A stretch of DNA of 64,000 nucleotides from NCBI RefSeq assembly GCF_001632365.1, contig NW_024468521.1, positions 124,001-188,000 of the forward strand, read 5' to 3'. Source of the stretch: Laetiporus sulphureus 93-53. Taxonomy: Eukaryota; Basidiomycota; Agaricomycetes; Polyporales; Laetiporaceae. Below the pieces are notes generated by a model. The model did not search any database, was not told the origin of the DNA, and was given only the letters and a program-made list of their open reading frames with translations. Both the position numbers and the translations under genes were made by a program. Below are positions 12,501 to 23,450 of the stretch, one piece after another (positions within the stretch are counted from its first letter, which is position 1; every line of letters starts with the position of its first letter).

Positions 12501-12727
12501 CGCCGATATCTGGTACGGCACAGAAATCCAAGACTCCCTTGCATACCTCAACTCGTAAACTGTCAAGCATGAGCCCGAGGAAGACATTCGGAGGTCTCAA
12601 GGCAGGCACGGGAATGGAGATGTTGAACAGCGCGAAGAAAAAGGCTCGGCAAAGCGAGTTTGCTCGCCGAAAGAGTCGTGTTGGTGCTGATGGACAGCCG
12701 AGTGTTGGAATGGAGATCGATACTTGA
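9592..12727 (+). CDS. SAP-domain protein, NuSAP-like
   Basis: Three exons (9592-9985, 10141-11451, 11502-12727), joined by GTGAGT donors and TATAG/GGTAG acceptors, give 976 residues. A SAP motif lies at the N-terminus (LHSLKRQQLLKLCKIHSVKA and KNADLIKRLEEHA, residues about 13-47), the DNA/chromatin-binding helix pair. Mid-protein, RFAKVHEQTFSKMAPITSHY matches the F.KxH...F.KM.SI pattern of nucleolar and spindle-associated proteins. The rest is a basic, low-complexity tail rich in Ser, Pro and Lys, ending in a conserved-looking KTFGGLKAGTGMEML and RQSEFARRKSRVG. Known role of that family: linking chromatin and microtubules around the mitotic spindle. The assignment rests on motif order, not on full-length similarity. 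An earlier ATG-like start at 9526 is a non-ATG codon and is rejected. Confidence 0.8.
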
Positions 12728-13142
12728 ATATTGTCTACTGCGAAGGACTAGGAGCTTTAGGACGACATCGTATGGAGGCATGTTTTGTACAGTAAATTTA
12801 TCGGATGCATATTTAGGTGACTGGCTAGATCGTAACAGTTGCGGGCATATGAGGCTGAAGGTAAACTATCATTGCGACTCGGCATCTGGCGGTTACAGCC
12901 GTCACGCATTACAGATGAAGAGCGGGCATACAATAATCGCATGTTTGTCTCTGCAAACGGCCATGCAACGTAAGAATGTGCATCCTCAGAATTACATACT
13001 GGACCTACGAAATTCCGTCTGAACAGTGGAGTAATTGTGAACTTGCGCAATAATTGCGGACGCAGTCAATGTTTCCTGTCGACGCCAAATTGTTCAACGT
13101 TAGGCCGCAAGGCCATATTACTCGTACTGTGTACTTACATAT
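12728..13142. other. Intergenic between converging genes
   Basis: 3' flanks of the NuSAP-like gene (plus) and the unidentified minus-strand gene. Nothing else is seen. Confidence 0.5.
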
Positions 13143-14992
13143 TTACAACGTGCTTTGCTCTCCATGTTTCATCATGGACTGTCTGAGCCTCTGGTAGCGT
13201 TGTCGTACTTTTTGCGCTAGTTTCTGCATTGTATGACAACGCCTTTCCGGTGGTCAAACGTGATGAAAATAACTCACCGAAAACAGATTGGCAACAGCGG
13301 CAGTGACGCGTTTCCGTCTCCGGGGATGACTGCCTCCTTCCCAAGCAGGTGTTGACACTTCAATCGGGCTGCCGACAACCTCCTCCAGTAGCAGATCCTC
13401 CTCCGTAGACATTGGCTGTACAAACATGAATTAGTATTTGACAATGTTAGAGATGCGCTTGCCGACAGGCAACATGCTGAAGTACTCTTCTCCATTGCGT
13501 CGCTCGTGCACCGACTGCCTGTAAGGGTATGAGCTCATTGCCGGCTTTTGTTGGAGTAAGGAACTGTTGAACAGTCAGCTCATCTCTCTGATATGATGTT
13601 CAATAGAGGAACTGGCGTACTGCGTGTCTACAGGCACCGGTAGGCTGCCATGCGAGGAGCACAAATGCAATCCTCTTGATGATGTACTAGACAGCGTATG
13701 CACAGAGGACTTCGACGAGGCCCTATAGATCCAGCACCAAGGAGATTCCAATAAACTGGCAGAAGGTAGGCTGTAGGAAGAAGCCATCCTGATGGACTCT
13801 TGGCTTGAAGCAATATTGCACGGAAAGAGTAACAAGGAGTCACATCGGGCCATATCTTTAAGAGTGAGGTAATATGGCTGTTCCTATCAGCGATACGTAC
13901 CTTCTCACCAGGCTCGGCTTAGAGACGATCTTTGTGCAACACCGAGCTGAAAGCCATGGCCCAATTACTGATACATCATGTGATATACGGACGACGAAGT
14001 GTTGGGCCGACTGTACAAGGTTTGATTACTCAATGTCTCGAGGCTCTGTGAATCCAGAATTGCGATCTTCCGAGACAAATTGAGTTTTCGAGCGTGACGA
14101 CTGTTGCCAAGGCGATTGATGCTAGATTGAACGAACTCCTCATCTTCTCCGCACTGAGATGATTATTCATATGAGGTTGTTGTCTGACCAACAAATCGAT
14201 GCGATGATGCACATAGAATTATTGGGTCCGCAGATCGTCCAAACACAGCCTTTCTGGACGAAAATGGTATAAACCACATGGATCGATGAGTCGACCAAAT
14301 CACTACGTCCAACACTTCAGTGAAGAATCAACCACAACGATCGGTGAGACACCTACGATATATTGAAATACTATTCATCAACCCGACAATTCAACGATTT
14401 CTCCATGTCATTGCTGTGATCTTCTGTTGCCAACCGTACCCTTCGGCGCAGTGCCCGTTCTCGGAGGGAATCGCGTAAGAAGGAATGAACAGTGTCAATA
14501 ACGCGCTTGTAAAGCTGGAGAGCCTAGAGCCGATGCATTTTGACGCCGTGACATTCCCATCACGTTCGAGGTTGAAATATGTCCGTGAGAGCATTCTGCA
14601 ACAGAATCATGACCCACTGTTGGAGACACAATGTTGCGCGAATAATCGGCGGAACAATGCTCGATTACAGGAATCACTTCGGCTCTCGGTTCTGCCGGGC
14701 CAAATTGAGGGAGCCAATCTGGCGAAAAGGCCGGACTGAGCGCGTTTTCGGAGTTACCGGCGGCGAGCGGATATCCTCCTGCTATTGAGGAAGTATTACC
14801 ATATCTCGCAGCCGAGGCTGGCTGGTACTCGGCGGTAACCCTAGTGAGCTGATTGATCTCACGAGATTCATTATTCCCCGCGAGCCAGTGAGAACTCCGT
14901 GAGCCACGCTTCAGTGACGTGGGAGCCTTCAAGGACTTCCTCGACAGATCCAACCGTGGAAGGTTTGCAGAGTGCCTTGTCCGATTGGCCAT
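13143..14992 (-). CDS. Multi-exon gene of unknown function
   Basis: No single long frame exists, but several pieces have clear protein character and join at good splice sites. They are an N-terminal exon from ATG 14992 (MANRTRHSANLPRLDLSRKS and KAPTSLKRGSRSSHWLAG), an exon near 14385-14510 (LYKRVIDTVHSFLRDSLRER followed by RRVRLATEDHSNDME), a piece near 14030-14140 (EDEEFVQSSINRL, ARKLNLSRKIAILDSQSLE), an exon 13415-13278 (MSTEEDLLLEEVVGSPIEV through RRKRVTAAVANLFS) and a last exon 13223-13143 (KLAQKVRQRYQRLRQSMMKH) after a 54 bp intron. The product is basic and probably nuclear. I do not recognise the family, and the middle exons are unresolved. Its start lies only 42 bp beyond the modelled SLX1 stop on the same strand, so a fused or overlapping transcript is possible. 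Confidence 0.5.
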
Positions 14993-15033
14993 GCGATGAG
15001 CGATCTGTGAGAAAAAGAGTGGATAACGGGTCC

Positions 15034-16710
15034 TCACCCAGGAGGTTCTTTGCTAGAAGACAGCTTGGATGATGGAGGTTTCACCGGTCCTATCGACGTG
15101 CGCCCGTGAGCTTCCGGATTCGCAAGTCATAGCTACTTGTGCTCAAGCTTACGATTGAAAACCTTTACGGCATCGATTGAAGCATCACTCGCGCGATCCT
15201 CAGTCAGTCTGCCACGATCCTTCGCTTTGGTCTTGCCAGCGGTAGTTCTTTTCTTGGAAGATACAGCTTGCTTGCGGGGGTTGCTAACCGAGCAACCAGC
15301 TGATTTCTTACTGCTTTCTCCAGTGCTGCTACTCACGCAGTCATCGTTGGAGTGTTCCCCTGCCGACGGATCCACTCGAGCCGTTTCGCGCGGTGCCTGA
15401 GATCTTCGAATAGTCGTCTTGGTTGCCTTCCCTTTTCTCCCTGGTGCCGCCGGCAAGGGGGCTGCGTCGGCGGAGTTAGCGGACATCTCGGCCATCAAGT
15501 CGTCCTCATTTCCACTGAGATCGGAGTCGGGAATAGGAGCGACTTCGCCTTTTCGCCGATGACAACCACGAATCACATCCCCCCACAGGATGTATGTTCG
15601 GCAGGGTCTACATTGACCCCCGCGAGGAATGAATTGGGAACTAGATGCTTCCTCGCTATGGAGAAAATCGTCCGCGAGGCAGGTGAGATGAGAAATTCCG
15701 GTACACGTCTCAGTTGGGCATAGAGCCACAGCCAAGGGATCCTGAACGGACTTTCATGAGCACGGATAAATGATCCTGAAATGAGCTGAAATGTACCGCA
15801 TGACTGATGTCAATAACGCCATCGCAAATAGAGCACTTGGGCGTTTTGTTAGACGCATATGTATCGGACATCTTGCGCAAGTGACTGGAGGTAAATTGAG
15901 CTAGGCAGATGGAGCAAAAGAGATGCTCGTAAGAAGCGGTTCACCACACTAGCCATAAAAGTTGAACCTACCATCAGAGATGTCAAGCGAACCTGCATCG
16001 CTAGATCCGCGAACCCTAGGCTTTCTGTCCACTCCCTTTACTTCTATGGAGCAGGTAAAACCTGCAGGGAGCTCAAAGGTGTGAGCTTCATCCCAAGCAT
16101 TGAGCCATGCGGTAATGGCATCCTCAGTGAATAGCTTGACATGCAAGGGCCATGTGTTGTAAGGATGAAAACCAAGCATTTCTCGAACTATTCTGCAGCA
16201 ACCGGTTGGATGGAGATACCAAGACAAGCATAAACACACCGATGCATACATTATTTTCTGGTCGGCTGAGAGCTGCTTCTTTTTTGGAAAAATCCGCTGC
16301 CCATGCTCGCCACGAAGATGTCTTGAGCGCCAAGGATGTTGCCACGCCCATTCAAATTGAAGAGCAGCTATCCGTGACGGAAAACCGTGCACGAGCATTT
16401 GCATCACCCAAGGTCGACCACGACGAGTTCGAGCGGCACCGCATGTAATCTCTCCATTGTGTTGACTGTGAATCGTCAATGTGTAGATAGCTTAGCTATT
16501 GACCGTGGCGGAACGTACCGTATGCGTCGAAGAGGATTAACGGTACTTCCTACGTAGGTTGTACCTGCGATGTCATGGTATAGACATCAGTCTAGAAAGT
16601 TTGCACATTATACATGTAACATCGGAGGTGACCGCACTTTTGGCGCCCTTCAGAAGATAACAAGCGTAGAATGCAGGGAAGCGATGACTTGCTTGACCTT
16701 TGGTGGACAT
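15034..16710 (-). CDS. SLX1: Structure-specific endonuclease subunit SLX1
   Basis: Catalytic subunit of the SLX1-SLX4 nuclease that cuts branched DNA (flaps, replication forks, Holliday junctions) in the nucleus. Seven exons are modelled: 16710-16638, 16564-16519, 16465-16250, 16192-15972, 15900-15797, 15741-15153 and 15089-15034 (434 residues). The GIY-YIG domain reads [32 protein letters not shown] and then [13 protein letters not shown], with the conserved Arg and Glu in place. [13 protein letters not shown] follows once the in-frame 57 bp intron 16193-16249 is removed. The zinc-binding RING-like half is [21 protein letters not shown], then [20 protein letters not shown]. The C-terminus is a Lys/Ser-rich tail. 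If the GTAAGC intron at 15090-15152 is not used, the protein ends at 15133 (EHK). Confidence 0.92.
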
Positions 16711-17345
16711 ACTTGAACTAGAGACTTGTGGACAAAGATGAATAGAGGAGGTGTCATTGAGGGTTACGCTTGGCCCGAGTAATGCACAAGCGCTGAAACG
16801 CGCGATGTCACAACACGTGGTGTTTGTCACGGCTACTGGGTAAAATTGGAGGAACTCTGCGCATCCATTAACCTTTTACCATCGGATGATAACCTTATCA
16901 AGCACCTTTGGAGTATTGTTTAGCTTGTCCGCTCCCTTCATCAAGGTTTGTGATCATTGTCCCGACCAGACCATAGTATCCTAAGGCATAGCACCTGAAT
17001 TTGTCCCAAGGCTGGCGATAGAACAGAGTGGGGGCTTTGTAAGATCACGACTGAAGAGAAGAAGAAATGCATGTTTCAGTTTGTCATCAGCCGCACGAGT
17101 GGAGTCGACGGTCCAACTGAGAATGTCGCATCGATAAATTAATTAATCCTACGTTTTCTATATAATTAGGCAGCTCATCCGCAGGATAAAGCTGTCTCCA
17201 ACTTCGTATGCAAATATGCAAACCTCACTGATCGTTTTGGTAATCCATCTGGTGACCGATGTCTTTGTACAATTTCAAGACAGTATACCACGATCCATCA
17301 CTGACCAGGCACAACGACGAGTGATAGCAAGATACACAGGCTAAC
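16711..17345. other. Intergenic: SLX1 leader and DBP4 3' flank
   Basis: An open minus-strand extension upstream of the SLX1 ATG (to 16830) is probably 5' leader. The rest, including an AT-rich stretch around 17130-17170, shows no gene. Confidence 0.5.
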
Positions 17346-20237
17346 TTAACGCTTTCTGCGCAGGAGCTGCAGCGCCAGTTCCTCTTCATCTTCCAGTCTG
17401 CTAAGCCCGGACTGACCATTGCCATCCCTCCCGTTCGCAGTCGATGTTTTGGTCCGCTTCGAGGGTCGTGGTGCCGCCTCAAACCCTTCATCTTCGTCAG
17501 ACTCTGACGGCACATCAAACTCTACGCTGACATAGCCGTTATCTTCCTCTAGTGGTGCCAATGTCGCAACTGGCTTATCTCCGTCAGAGGCATCGTAAGC
17601 CATCTCCTGCACGATCGACTTAACAGAACGTTCCATGCACAACACAGCAAGATGACTTACTTCACGTTCGCGCTCCTTCCTCTTCCTTTTCTTCTCCCTC
17701 TTCTTTTCTTTAGCCTCCTCTCTATCCCTCACATCGGCCTCCTTCATTTTGCCCCTTGCTCCCTCCGCGAACTGCCTGCCAGCCTCCTTCACATCGTCAA
17801 CGCCCTTGAATACCTCATCTGCAGTCTTCAGTTCGTACAACTGATGTGCGTTTCCTTCCTCGTCAAACACTAGCTTGCTGCCTCTCGGACCCGTCTTTGC
17901 CAACGCTTTCTTTGAGTTGGCCATCCTTAGCTTGCGATTCGAGGCAAATTCGGACTGTGGGAGTGCATTTGGATCATCAGGAAGCTCATGATCTGCCCGC
18001 TTGAGCGTGATGAAATCGTCCTCTTCCTCGCTATCGGCGGCATGATCGACGAGTTTGGTATAATGTTCTGACAGGATGTTTTGGTTCTTACGCTCGAACA
18101 TGCGGTCGTACTTGGTGCGAACACGATCCGGCTGCAAATTACGTCATTAACACAAGTTATACCGCAGACAGTAAGACCACGAGCTACCCTCTCCTGACTT
18201 GCGCTAATTTGAGTACGACCGGACTTTGCCGCATGTGACTCGAACACCGCATTGCCCTCTTTCTCGCTCGAGCTGTCTTCTGCCAGGTCGTTTTCTGCCA
18301 AGTCGTTTTCTTCGCCACTTTCGTCTTCACTTACGTCGGACTTCTGTCCCTTTTGGGTGTGGGCGCCGAGGACAGACGCATTCATAACAGCATGCGAGGC
18401 GTTCTTCTTCTGCTTAGCCATCTCTCTGCCGAGGAACTTGATTTTGGGCATACCGGGTAAACCAAGAGCCTCTGCAAAACGCTCCACGGGCAGCTCGGTG
18501 AGCTTGAAGATGGACTTGTCTTTGTGCAGATGGACCGATCGCAGGTAAGAGACGAAAGCCTGCGAAGACAATCAACATGAAAATGTCAATGAGACAATAT
18601 CATGGTGCAGAAACTTACTCGCTGTCCAAGGTATTTAATCTCCGGATCCTGGAAAGCCAGTTTTTGCAATTGATTCTCGATGCTCTGTGTTTTGCTCGCC
18701 CTAATTTTGATCTTCTGGATACTGATATCTCTCTTCTCCAAAGCCTTCAACATCCCCTCCTCCTCGCTGGGCATCAGGAGCAGCAAGCCTTTGCCCACAC
18801 TTTCGTACCGTGCTGTCCTGCCGACACGGTGGATGTACGTCTCCACATCCTCTGGCGCGTCGGCCTGAACTACCCAGTCCACAGCCGGGAAGTCAAGCCC
18901 TCGCGCCGCAATGTCCGTCGCAAACAGAACGGCATGCTTCATGCCCGTAAACTTCTGAAACATTGCCAGGCGCATCATCTGCTTCTGCTTTCCATGCAGA
19001 TGTAGTAGAGGAATACCGGGATGCATCCGGCAGAAAGTCTCAAACACGAACCGCACTTGCTTACAGCTCGAGAGGAAGACGAGAACCTTGCTTTGAAGAT
19101 GTGTCTTGATGAAGCTCCAGAGCACATCGAGCTTTTTGTCGAGCTCGACTACGCTGTAGTGTTGCTCGAGGCCCTTGGGTGTCACACCTTCGCCGTCGCC
19201 TGACTGCATTCCGGTATAGACAGGATCCTTCAAGCTGAGCCGTGCGAGGTCCGATACAGATTCGGTCTGGGTGGCGGAAAAGAGGAGAGTTTGGCGGGAC
19301 TCAGGAAGATGCGACAGAAGAGCGGAGAGCGTGCGACGGAATCCCATGTCCAATATGCGGTCAGCTTCGTCAAGGACTAGATGAATACCTATCAATATGG
19401 GCTTCCACAGCACCGTCTTCAGAGGAAATGCGCACCGAGCATCTGCAAATTATCACACTGGAACCCAATCGTCTGATCCATATGTTGCAACAGTCGCCCG
19501 GGCGTAGCAACAAGGATGTTCATGCGCGACAGCCGCTCACGTTCGTCCTTGAGGTTCTTCCCTCCAATCACCAGACCTGCTGAGAAACTGTGATACCCGC
19601 CAATCGACCGGAGGACATCGAATATTTGCACGGCCTATGAGAAGTACGAGCGTGAGGGCAAAAATTGATAGCGATGCGCTTCAGACGTACAAGCTCGCGC
19701 GTCGGAGAGATGATCAATGCGCCGAGACCATCTTGCGATCCCCACTTCTTTCGATACAGTATCTCAAGCACGGGTATGAGGAAAGCAAGCGTTTTGCCGC
19801 TCCCTGTCCGAGCCGCGCCCAAGACGTCCTTGCCCTTCAGCGAGACCGGCAGGCTTTTCGCTTGGATGTCAGTCATCTCGACGAAGAAAGCCTTCTTCAA
19901 ACCTAAAAGTGGCATTGTCAAACAATGAGAAACCGTTAGGTCAGGAGTTAGGGCTTCTTGTGAGACGCACCTCGTTTAGTGTAATCCGAGATGGGCAGGT
20001 CAGCAAATGCCTTCAAGTCAGGCGGTACCTCCTAGACATTCACTCTGCATTAGTCCATGAGTGCTTTAGAAATCGCAGACTGTGAAAGTATCTCACAAAT
20101 TGCAGAGCAGCTTGCTCCAATGCCTGTATGCTCTTAGCCTCAGTCAGCTTTCTGACCTTCGAAGACCTGACCGCAGGTTTCTTCGTCTTTGCATGCTTCT
20201 TCGCCTTGGGAGCGTTTGATGGTCCTGCTTGCACCAT
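17346..20237 (-). CDS. DBP4: ATP-dependent RNA helicase DBP4 (DDX10 type)
   Basis: DEAD-box helicase of the nucleolus needed for early 18S rRNA processing and release of U14 snoRNA from pre-rRNA (known for the family). Eight exons: 20237-20097, 20031-19971, 19902-19691, 19634-19436, 19376-18619, 18559-18188, 18131-17661 and 17606-17346, giving 824 residues. Helicase motifs in order: Q-motif region [19 protein letters not shown], Walker [10 protein letters not shown] (about residue 97), [18 protein letters not shown] in [13 protein letters not shown] (about 206), SAT in [22 protein letters not shown] and HRVGRTAR. The Dbp4-specific words [13 protein letters not shown] and [18 protein letters not shown] distinguish it from other DEAD-box proteins. 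The C-terminal third is acidic and Lys-rich, ending in LQLLRRKR. Intron 17607-17660 is in frame and could be retained. Confidence 0.95.
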
Positions 20238-20792
20238 ACTATTTTTGTCCCCAAAGATCTGCACGGTCACCGTCACGGAATAAGGAATAGCGGGTAGAAA
20301 TGAGAGCACTGAGGGCAGAATCAACAGAGCGGAGTGGCTTCAGGTGAGGTGCGGCCTTGGCGCCCGTAAGCGCCTAACCGGTTCCTCGAGTCCGTCACAC
20401 TCTCGTGCTGCCCCTTCAACCTGTAATACCGCTTCTCATTCTCTGCGTGCGGAATCGGCACTAGATCGCCTTTTCTGCTGAGGCTCGTACAGTTCATAAG
20501 CATGACTAGTGTTCAAGATTATGTTGTTATTGCCGTCGTGCCGCTACAGAACATCTGGAACCGTTTGGATCTGTTGGAACGTTTTCTACTCGTTATTTGA
20601 CTTTGTCTGGTGAGCGGGATAGACGTTGGATGGCTGCAATTTCAGTCCTCAGTCCTCGGGCCTTGATCAGTGCTGTTAATGGTCGTATAATTCATCAGAA
20701 GTAACATGCTATCAAGAAGAATCCACTATCATGTCCTGCTCCTTTGTGACAGTCGCCAGCTGGGTTACATTATAATAGAGGTGTCCAACATT
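20238..20792. other. Intergenic: DBP4 promoter side and F-box 3' flank
   Basis: Contains the DBP4 upstream region and an AT-rich stretch (20515-20770). Only a 60-codon frame is present, judged to be chance. Confidence 0.5.
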
Positions 20793-22439
20793 CTAGCGAG
20801 GAAAAACGCCACCAACGATTTCGTATGACGTATGCCCATCATACCAGTTGATCTGGTCACAGCCGGAGTCAAATACAACCTGCCCATCCCACTCCACGTC
20901 CGGCACTACCTCGCTCAGCAAGTCGACATCTTCTTGGTCGAAATTCACGCAGTCTGTCACATACAGTTTGCGGATCCCGGCCCCGCACTCATATCGCTCG
21001 ATCATGCACACGCAGAACTCGTCGATGCCAGCATGCCCTTTGTAATCTGTGTCTGATGAGCTATCTTCCCTGTCCCAGCGCACCGATTTCCAGTCAGACA
21101 GACGGATCTTGTCCAGGCGAAGTGTACGCAGGCGGGGAAGAGGCAGGACGTGTTGTCGGGCTTGGGGCTTGAGTGCATCGAGGTAAGACGGCGCATCTAT
21201 ATCCTCTGAGATGCGCAGATCACGCACGTTCGCCATGTTGGCGAGGAGCGACCGCCAGTTGGTCGCCCAGCAGATGCCGACGTCGTCAACTTCGACTTTC
21301 CGCAGTCCGCTTGCGTCGAAGTGGTTCATGAATGACACAAGCCGCTTGACTGCGGCTTCGCAGTTACGTCCGAAGTCGATCGCGATGCTACGCGCCGTTG
21401 ACCGCGTGATCTCAGCAGTGTTCTTTCGATAGAAGCTTGCGCGGAGCTGGGACCGTGTGCCGGAAGATTCATGCTCATGTATGCGGAGTGAGTACAACGA
21501 GGACATAATGGATGCTGGCAGGATTGTCGAGAGGCGCGTAGAAACCGTGTCAGGATCTGATTTGCATTCGGCAATGAGGCTGATTTCAGACAGGTTCGGG
21601 AAGAGTGCACATTCAAACAGCTGGAGACACAGGTCGACAGGAATTTCGATGGATAGCGCGCGCAGAGAAGAAAGGGTGAACGTCTTGGTTGGTACCGGCG
21701 CATTGTGACTGATAAACTGGCCCAACAGCTCTAAAGTCTCAAGCTGGGGAAGCTTCTCGAGTGTGCCAAGAATCACCTGAAGGCTTGTTCTCCGAACATC
21801 AGGTATGCATGCGAGCTTGAGATGTTTGAGCGATTGTATAATGAGATCTGTCCATTGGAAATTGTACGATTCGAGCTCGAGTCGTCGTAGGCCTCCCTTT
21901 AGATCGCAGGAGCGCAAGATGGGAAGAAAACCCGAACGTTGCCGGTCCGCAGGAGACCTCCAGTCGCCTTTCACCGTGACCGCTGCGAGACGGGGCATGG
22001 GACCGTCCAGCATCTTCATGAGCTGCATCGCTATCTTCTGATCCCCAGCAATGGAGAGGGAGGCAATGCGAGCGCGCTCCTTGGCTACTGATTTAAAGAC
22101 ACGTATTCTGTCCTCATCGGTGCTGTTGTCCTTGCTGTCTTGATGAAAGGGTTTAAGTGTTACGTAAACAACGAGCGCCGCACGCCCGGAGCGCTTGAGC
22201 AGCTCTGTGACCCAGTCGTCGCAGGCAGTTACGTGCAGGCGACTCCAGAGTGTGGCGTCGTTGAGTCCAACAGTCCTCCAGCGCATACAGACATGCGTGG
22301 TGGTGATCCATTGGTAGGGCTTCGTCGAGTCCGATGAAAGCACGAGATATTTGAGAATCCTGGCGAGAATCTCTGGGGGGAGAGCACTGGAGTGATCATG
22401 AAGCTCAGGGGTCTTCGTTTCCCGTTTCTCGGCCATCAT
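20793..22439 (-). CDS. F-box protein with leucine-rich C-terminal half, family I
   Basis: A single-exon gene of 548 residues from ATG 22439 (MMAEKRETKTPELHD). The F-box spans roughly residues 17-75 (LPPEILARILKYL, then WITTTHVCMRWRTVGLNDATLW), the SKP1-binding motif of substrate receptors in SCF ubiquitin ligases. The remainder has irregular leucine-rich repeats (LGTLEKLPQLETLELLGQF, LPRLRTLRLDKIRL), likely the substrate-binding surface. The frame stays open to 22511 but begins there with GTG, so that extension is rejected. It is the oldest member of a three-gene family. The same words (HVCMRWR, NDATLWSRLHVTACDDWVTE, LLKRSGRAALVV) recur in altered form in the genes at 25495 and 29042. Substrate unknown. 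Confidence 0.85.
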   Translation of the reverse strand: MMAEKRETKTPELHDHSSALPPEILARILKYLVLSSDSTKPYQWITTTHVCMRWRTVGLNDATLWSRLHVTACDDWVTELLKRSGRAALVVYVTLKPFHQDSKDNSTDEDRIRVFKSVAKERARIASLSIAGDQKIAMQLMKMLDGPMPRLAAVTVKGDWRSPADRQRSGFLPILRSCDLKGGLRRLELESYNFQWTDLIIQSLKHLKLACIPDVRRTSLQVILGTLEKLPQLETLELLGQFISHNAPVPTKTFTLSSLRALSIEIPVDLCLQLFECALFPNLSEISLIAECKSDPDTVSTRLSTILPASIMSSLYSLRIHEHESSGTRSQLRASFYRKNTAEITRSTARSIAIDFGRNCEAAVKRLVSFMNHFDASGLRKVEVDDVGICWATNWRSLLANMANVRDLRISEDIDAPSYLDALKPQARQHVLPLPRLRTLRLDKIRLSDWKSVRWDREDSSSDTDYKGHAGIDEFCVCMIERYECGAGIRKLYVTDCVNFDQEDVDLLSEVVPDVEWDGQVVFDSGCDQINWYDGHTSYEIVGGVFPR

Positions 22440-22471
22440 GAGAGATTCAGCAGCGAAACAACGTCGCTTTG

Positions 22472-22478
22472 ATATATA
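22472..22478 (-). promoter_or_regulatory. Possible TATA box of the F-box gene
   Basis: A TATATAT run lies 33-39 bp upstream of the chosen ATG on the minus strand. The distance implies a very short leader, so it may be coincidental. Confidence 0.25.
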
Positions 22479-22832
22479 CCATCCACTGCTTAAAAGGAGC
22501 TCTCTGGTCACTGTAAATCAGATCGGTTGTGGCTCAACTGAATCTGCGTACCTGTGCACGTCAACGACGACCTAGAACTTCCTAATCATTGTACACTGGT
22601 TTCAGTGACGGGATAATGTTTTCTAAATGATCACACGCACGTCTATGTCCGAGTAGTAGTCGTTACGAAGCGGTCATGAGACAATGGCCACTTCCTTTGT
22701 TCGTCCGCGTCAGGGGCCATGAGCGAGGCGCAATGTATGATCATCTCTGGGCGCTTGCTCTATGTTTGGCAGTATTTGATGCTGGTGGCTGCTGTCTTTA
22801 AGTTCCATATAAAGTTCATGATTGCAGTCTCT

Positions 22833-23447
22833 CACCGCAGACATGAAGCGATTTGCACACGTGGCAAATGCTTAGCAAATGTCAACGGGTTTTTTTGCCT
22901 TTGTGATCTCAATTTGCTATGGTTCCTTCCCACATTCCGTATTAAGTATTGCATATAATATGTTGAAGGCAGAAATTTAAATCATATATTTTAAGAAATG
23001 ACACCATTTTCAAACTCACCAAATACATTTAGAATTTGAGTGCTGTTGAATGTAATCATACATTTTTGAATTCCAAACCNNNNNNNNNNNNNNNNNNNNN
23101 NNNNNNNNNNNNNNNNNNNNNNNNNNNNNNNNNNNNNNNNNNNNNNNNNNNNNNNNNNNNNNNNNNNNNNNNNNNNNNNNNNNNNNNNNNNNNNTGTGAT
23201 GGTTTGGAATTCAAAAATGTATGATTACATTCAACAGCACTCAAATTCTAAATGTATTTGGTGAGTTTGAAAATGGTGTCATTTCTTAAAATATATGATT
23301 TAAATTTCTGCCTTCAACATATTATATGCAAATACTTGATACGGAATGTGGGAAGGAACCATAGCAAATTGACATCACAAAGGCAAAAAACCTGTCGACA
23401 TTTGCTAAGCATTTGCCACGTGTGCAAATCGCTTCATGTCTGCGGTG
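22833..23447. mobile_element. Fold-back or long-TIR DNA element
   Basis: Two inverted arms of exactly 247 bp (22833-23079 and 23201-23447) are almost perfect reverse complements, with a few substitutions and one or two single-base indels. They flank an assembly gap. The outer ends begin CACCGCAGACATG. The flanking bases are TCT on both sides (22830-22832 and 23448-23450), a possible 3 bp target-site duplication. CACTA-type elements have 3 bp duplications and CAC- termini, but such long arms are unusual for them. The arms are AT-rich and contain no convincing gene. The gap may hide an internal region of any size. Some doubt remains as to whether an assembly artefact created the palindrome, but the arm substitutions argue for real old arms. 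Confidence 0.7.
23080..23194. other. Assembly gap (115 N)
   Basis: Unsequenced bases at the centre of the inverted repeat, consistent with hairpin DNA that is hard to sequence. Confidence 1.
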
Positions 23448-23450
23448 TCT

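Noticed and set aside
22440..22511. N-terminal extension of the F-box protein
   Set aside because: It begins with GTG and runs through a TATATAT sequence; MMAEKRE at 22439 is the better start.
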